NCBI GenBank assembly: GCA_000349905.1
Contig: KB722754.1
Span: 564,824 to 628,823 of the forward strand
DNA: 64,000 nt
Source: Volvariella volvacea V23
Taxonomy: Eukaryota > Basidiomycota > Agaricomycetes > Agaricales > Pluteaceae
Reading direction: 5' to 3'
The notes below the pieces were generated by a model. It saw only the letters and a program-made list of their open reading frames with translations. It searched no databases and was not told the origin of the DNA. The translations under genes and the position numbers were made by a program. Of the stretch, positions 59,507-64,000 are shown one piece after another. Every line of letters begins with the position of its first letter. The first letter of the stretch is position 1.

Positions 59507-62500
59507 ATGGCTCCTTCAACCAAGGGACCGAACGACAAGCTCAAGCAGAAAAGTCTCATGTCGTTCTTTGAGAAATCTGGTGGAAGCACTTCCAAGCCAA
59601 AACTAACACAGGGTACTACCCCGCGGAAGCCATCAAACGCGTCCAGTGCGCCATCTTCTGATGTGCTTATGGCCGAGCCAAAGACACCCGAAACGAAATC
59701 CCGGGATAAGCAAGAGCTGCCCTCTTCTGCGGCTGCAAGCTCTACGTCCTCTACTGGAAGCAGCTATAAAGATACCCCTCCTTCTAGTGACCCAATAGAT
59801 GTAGACATGCTGTCTTCAGACGAGGAATCTCACCCCGTGGCTAGTCGGAATACTGTGAGTCATTTCGACCCTGTTTGGCATATTTCTACACACCTTCGTT
59901 AGGGTCGCAAACGCAAAGTTGTTTTGGAGGATTCAGACGAGGAGAAAGTAGTGGCACCCAAAAAGCGCTTGACGAGGTACCGCAGTACTTCTCCTAGTGG
60001 ATCAAAAGGTTGGTTCGTTTTACAATGGGTTGGGGAGCGCATACATTGACCAGCGCAGACCAAGTCAAGAAAATAAAGCTTGCTAAGGCTTTGTCCGAGG
60101 ACGATGAAGGTGCAGATGACGACGAAGGGAAAGGAAACGATTTTGCGCAACGTCTAACGCAGTTCAAGAACTCATCAAGAAAGGGTATGTTAAATTCATT
60201 TACCAAGTGGTTCTGAACCCCGTAACTCTGTTCAGGTCGCAAGCGTTCTACGGCAGACGATGACGATTTCATCGTACCATCAGACTCAGAGGATGATGCT
60301 AAATCGGTTAAGTCTACTTCATCGCGCCGATCCTCGCGTACTATGCACTCCATGGGTGAATTAGAGGATGAAGATGAGCGACCCAGGGGAAAGTCCAGCA
60401 ACAAAATCACATCATCCAAGCCTTCCAAGAAATCACCCGCTACACCTCTTGCTTCCGAGGGTGGATTTACCTTCCTTACAGCTGCAGAGCAGCGTGCACA
60501 GGAGAAGAAGAATGATAAGAAAGCTGCAGAAGAGGCATATTCATTTCTGCAAGATGTGCGAGACGTATGGATGTATCCTTTTTCGCTTTTTTCATATCAT
60601 TAAAAGCAAGGATAGAAAGATGGTCGTCGACCAGGGGAGCCTGGATATGATCCGAGGACATTGTTTATACCCTCGAAAGCATGGAAGGAATTTACGCCAT
60701 TTGAGAGACAGGTAATCAGATTCTTCGCTATCTGTTTCAACTGTTGTTAACACGATCATTCCAGTTCTGGGAGGTATGCAACTCTGTTAAACCAGCCAGT
60801 ATCATGCTCATAAGAACTGGAATAGATCAAGCAAAATCATTATGATACTGTGAGTTTCATTCCCCCACTTTGTTGAGCTACACTCAGTTATTTGTAGATT
60901 TTATTCTTTCAAAAGGGGTAAGCATCTAAATCGCTTTAACATAGCTGGAGGCGTTAATCCCATGTCGATTTATGTCGCTTATAGAAAGTTCCTTGAGGTA
61001 CTTTGCTTTTCACCAGTGGCTACAACGTACTAATACTCTATTAGCTCTACGAGGATGATGCTCGTATTGGCCACCAAGAATTTGATCTCAAGCTCACTTC
61101 CCGAGTGAAGATGTCTATGGTTTGAAGATTCCATCTCACCAGCTTCCTTCACTGACGTACATCCAGGTTGGTGTGCCGGAGATGTCGTTTAACTTCTGGG
61201 CTGCGTAAGTGCTATTTTAACGAAGTGCTTCCCTACTGAAACTCGTCGCAGCAAGTTCCTAGGGAAAGGTATGAGCGCATTAATAACATGTTATGTGCAC
61301 CATTGACAATCCACAGGCTATAAGGTTGGCCGTGTCGATCAGGCGGAGACTGCTTTGGGTGCAGAGATGAGACTGGCCGCGGCTAAGGGCAAAGGCAAGG
61401 TAACTGAAGATAAAGGAAAGGACAAAATCGTTAGAAGGTGGGCGCTTCGCTACTTTAGGCGCCGCCCAGCTCACGGCCACTCAGGGAGCTTAATAAAGTC
61501 TACACAAATGGCACACTCGTTGATCCCGAGCTGCTCACAGATGAGAACGCAGGACACTGTATCGCAATATGTGAGAACAGAACCAAAGACGATACTAACA
61601 ATAAATTCGGAGTCTGTGTCCTTGACTCGTCAACCTCACAATTCGATCTAAGCTCTTTCGAGGACGATGTGTGCCGAACGAAATTAGAAACCTTGATGCG
61701 ACAAATCCGGCCCAAGGAACTTCTATACACAAAGGTAAATGTTATACCCAAACGCCTTTTTGATGAATCTAATTCGATCTAGGGCACATTGTCAGTGTCC
61801 ACAACACGTCTGCTTAAGAGTGTTTTGCCGGCCTCATGTCTTTGGACTGGCCTTCGTGAGGTGGAGGGATTTGATTACGACAACACCCTCAGGGAGTTGA
61901 AGGAATTGTACCCTGCTGGAAGTGATGATGACGAGGAAATGGAGGGTAGTGCCCTCCCTCAATCCGTCCCTGCCCCCATCCGTGAAATGTTGGATTGCCG
62001 CCACGCCATCAACGCTCTTGGTTTGATGATCTGGTTGGTCTTTTCATTCGAGGTGTCAATCGCTGTCATGAATAAGAGTCCGGCCTCCATAGGTACCTCC
62101 GCCAACTGAACATTGACAAGGATATCTTGAGCATGAGAAACTTCAACGTGTACGACCCTATGAAGAAAGGTCAGGGTCTAGTTCTTGATGGGCAGTCCCT
62201 GGCACATCTTGAGGTACGCCGCCGGTTGGGAAATACCTATCACAAGAATTTACCCAGCTTCAGGTTCTTCTCAACAATGAAGGCGCGGAGGAGGGTACAC
62301 TCTTAAAACTCCTGAACAGGTGCATGACCCCGTCTGGTATGGCACTGTCCTTGATGTACTCCGTGATCTCTCACCAAGTGTGTAAGGTAAACGACTCTTT
62401 CGCATTTGGTTGTGCATGCCATTGCGGGACATTGCTGGTATAAATGCTCGGTAAGCCTGAAGGGCCATGAGTGAATAGGTTTCTAACAACTTTCAGGCTT

Positions 62501-64000
62501 GATGCTGTTCAAGATCTCATCGCCAACCCACCCTTTGAAACACAGTTCGCTGAACTCGTCAAGAGACTCCCAGATTTGGAACGAATCGTCTCGCGCATAC
62601 ATGCCAAGAATTGTACCGTTCGTGATTTCTTGAAGGTCCTAGCAGTGAGTAGCTTACACGTAGTGTGCTGGCCTATGACAAGCTGATACTGTATCGTAGT
62701 CATTCAAAAGATTAAGCAGAGGGCTCTCCAAGCTGGGTGACGAGTCAGAAGGTTTTGATTCTAAAACGACCTTTGTTCTGCTTCGAGGCGCCCCAGATCT
62801 CGTAGAGAACGTCAAGCATTTAGAGAAGATGTTCAAGAAGCCATCTTCCGAGAAAGGTACGTCCTTCACCCTCCTTTGGGACTAATTTTAAAATTCCTTG
62901 GAAGATGATGAGCTCATACCCGAAGAGGGACAAGATGAAGAGTATGACAAGATAATGAGTGAAGTCACAGACCTTGAACAAGACCTGGATGCTAGCCTAA
63001 AGAAATTTGAGACGAAGCTAGGGTACATTTCTTACGAATTCGTTATTAGTACTGCCCGCTGATTAAACGATAGTTGCAAACTAGCTTATTGGCATAGCGC
63101 AGTAGGTAACAAGGTATGCAATTCTGTAATGCCACTTTCCTCTTTGTTCAAGAATGTTACAGGAAATATACCTTGTTGAAACCGCAGCAGGTCAGAAGGG
63201 CATTCCAAATGATTGGACGAAGAGTGGTGCGACAAAGGTAGGGCAAACGCATTATACACATCCCATATTTTCACACCATTTCAGGCCAAGACTCGTTATG
63301 TTGTTGGATCTTTGCAAAGCAAAATCCGTCAGCTTAAGGAAGCGAGGGAAAACCGCAATACGGCCATCAAGACGTTCAAATACCGACTCTTTTCCGAGTT
63401 CGATGCTGACCGCGCCATTTGGTTGCGAGCAGTAAGAGTTCTCGCTGAGTTGGATTGTTTGATTAGTCTAGCACGGTCGTCAGTTGCCATCGGGGAACCA
63501 TCTTGTCGGCCAACCTTCGTTGACGGCGACAAGGGCTTTATCGACTTCGAGGAGTTGCGCCACCCCACCTTGTGTCTAAGCACTAACCTGAAGACATTCA
63601 TACCCAACGATATCAAGCTTGGTGGGGATGTTGGTAACATTGCATTGCTCACTGGTGTGTTTGCATTCGTGCACCGTCATCGATAATAGGGTTGACTTTA
63701 CGCACTAGGACCCAACATGGCGTGGGTAGTTTAACCTCAGTATACTCGTGCACTAGCCACTGACTTATTGGAATTCAGAGGCAAATCTACGGTGCGTTGT
63801 TTTACAAGGGGGATGAACAGTGACTGATTCTTCTCTTCAGCTCATGAGGATGACTGCGACAGGTGTTGTACGCATCAAATGTTCTCATATTATTGCAATA
63901 CGTTAAACGGTTCTTAGATTATGGCTCAACTCGGAATGCTCGTTCCTGCCACCAAAGCCAGGTTGGTCCTATTCAATACATCGTTCAAACTTCGTTCAGC
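59507..64000 (+). CDS. msh6: DNA mismatch repair protein MSH6, 3'-partial
   Basis: Forms MutS-alpha with MSH2 and recognises base mismatches and small loops. The ATG at 59507 is followed by a PCNA-interacting PIP box, QKSLMSFF (Q14-F21). A disordered acidic/basic N-terminus precedes the mismatch-recognition domain: KAWKEFTPFERQFWEIKQNH, YDTILFFQKGKFLELYEDDA (with the FxE mismatch-contact motif in this segment) and GVPEMSFNFWAAKFLGKGYK. Connector and lever regions follow: RPKELLYTKG, CRHAINALGLMIWYLRQL, FRIWLCMPLRDIAGINARLD. The ATPase begins with CLSTNLKTFIPNDIKLGG and the Walker A GPNMAGKSTLMRMTATG, pieced together from exons between 63710 and 63862. The window ends inside the next intron (GTTGGT at about 63962), so about 250 C-terminal residues are missing. 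Confidence 0.95.

Overview
This window is a 64 kb piece of a filamentous basidiomycete nuclear genome, almost certainly a mushroom-forming Agaricomycete. Genes are dense, lie on both strands and are split by many short introns (about 45-65 bp, GT..AG). The gene content is characteristic: a class I hydrophobin, an Rrm4-type endosomal mRNA transporter, a chitin-glucan crosslinking GH16 enzyme and paralogous Agaricomycete membrane proteins. No rRNA, tRNA, CRISPR array or intact transposon was recognised. A run of 100 Ns (18345-18444) marks an assembly gap of unknown true size.

Layout. 0-16.3 kb: 3' part of an MFS transporter (+), spindle checkpoint protein Mad3 (+), a small secreted His-rich protein (+), Rrm4 (+), the actin-disassembly factor Aip1 (+), the telomere-capping protein Stn1 (-) and a hydrophobin (-). 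16.3-18.5 kb: gene-poor stretch with the gap. 18.5-34.2 kb: glucosamine-6-phosphate synthase Gfa1 (-), two adjacent class 3 lipase paralogs (-), two paralogous 7TM-like membrane proteins (+) separated by 2.4 kb without a recognisable gene, and a secreted beta-carbonic anhydrase (-). 35.6-43 kb: one giant gene (about 2.2-2.3 thousand residues) resembling UNC80 (+). 43-54 kb: GPI-anchored CRH-like GH16 (-), a multi-RRM protein (-), a RAD51C-like recombinase paralog with degenerate ATPase motifs (+), an alpha/beta hydrolase (+), 5-formyltetrahydrofolate cyclo-ligase (-), PIG-P (+) and a C2H2 zinc-finger protein (-). 55-64 kb: EXO1 (-), an EFM7-like methyltransferase (-) and MSH6 (+, cut by the window end).

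There is no operon-like system, but several groupings stand out. EXO1 and MSH6, which work together in mismatch repair, are separated by only one small gene, and their upstream regions carry G1/S-type motifs (two CGCGAAAA copies before EXO1, one ACGCGT before MSH6). Together with Mad3, Stn1 and the RAD51C-like gene, the window holds five chromosome-maintenance genes. Cell-wall functions are also represented (Gfa1 supplies the chitin precursor, the CRH enzyme crosslinks chitin to glucan, PIG-P acts in GPI-anchor synthesis, and hydrophobin coats the wall), but they are scattered. The most unusual observations are the RAD51C-like protein lacking canonical Walker A and B residues, the G1/S motifs around the EXO1/MSH6 pair, intron presence/absence between the two membrane-protein paralogs, a GC-AG intron in STN1, and a splice-phase conflict in AIP1 that suggests a one-base error or lesion.
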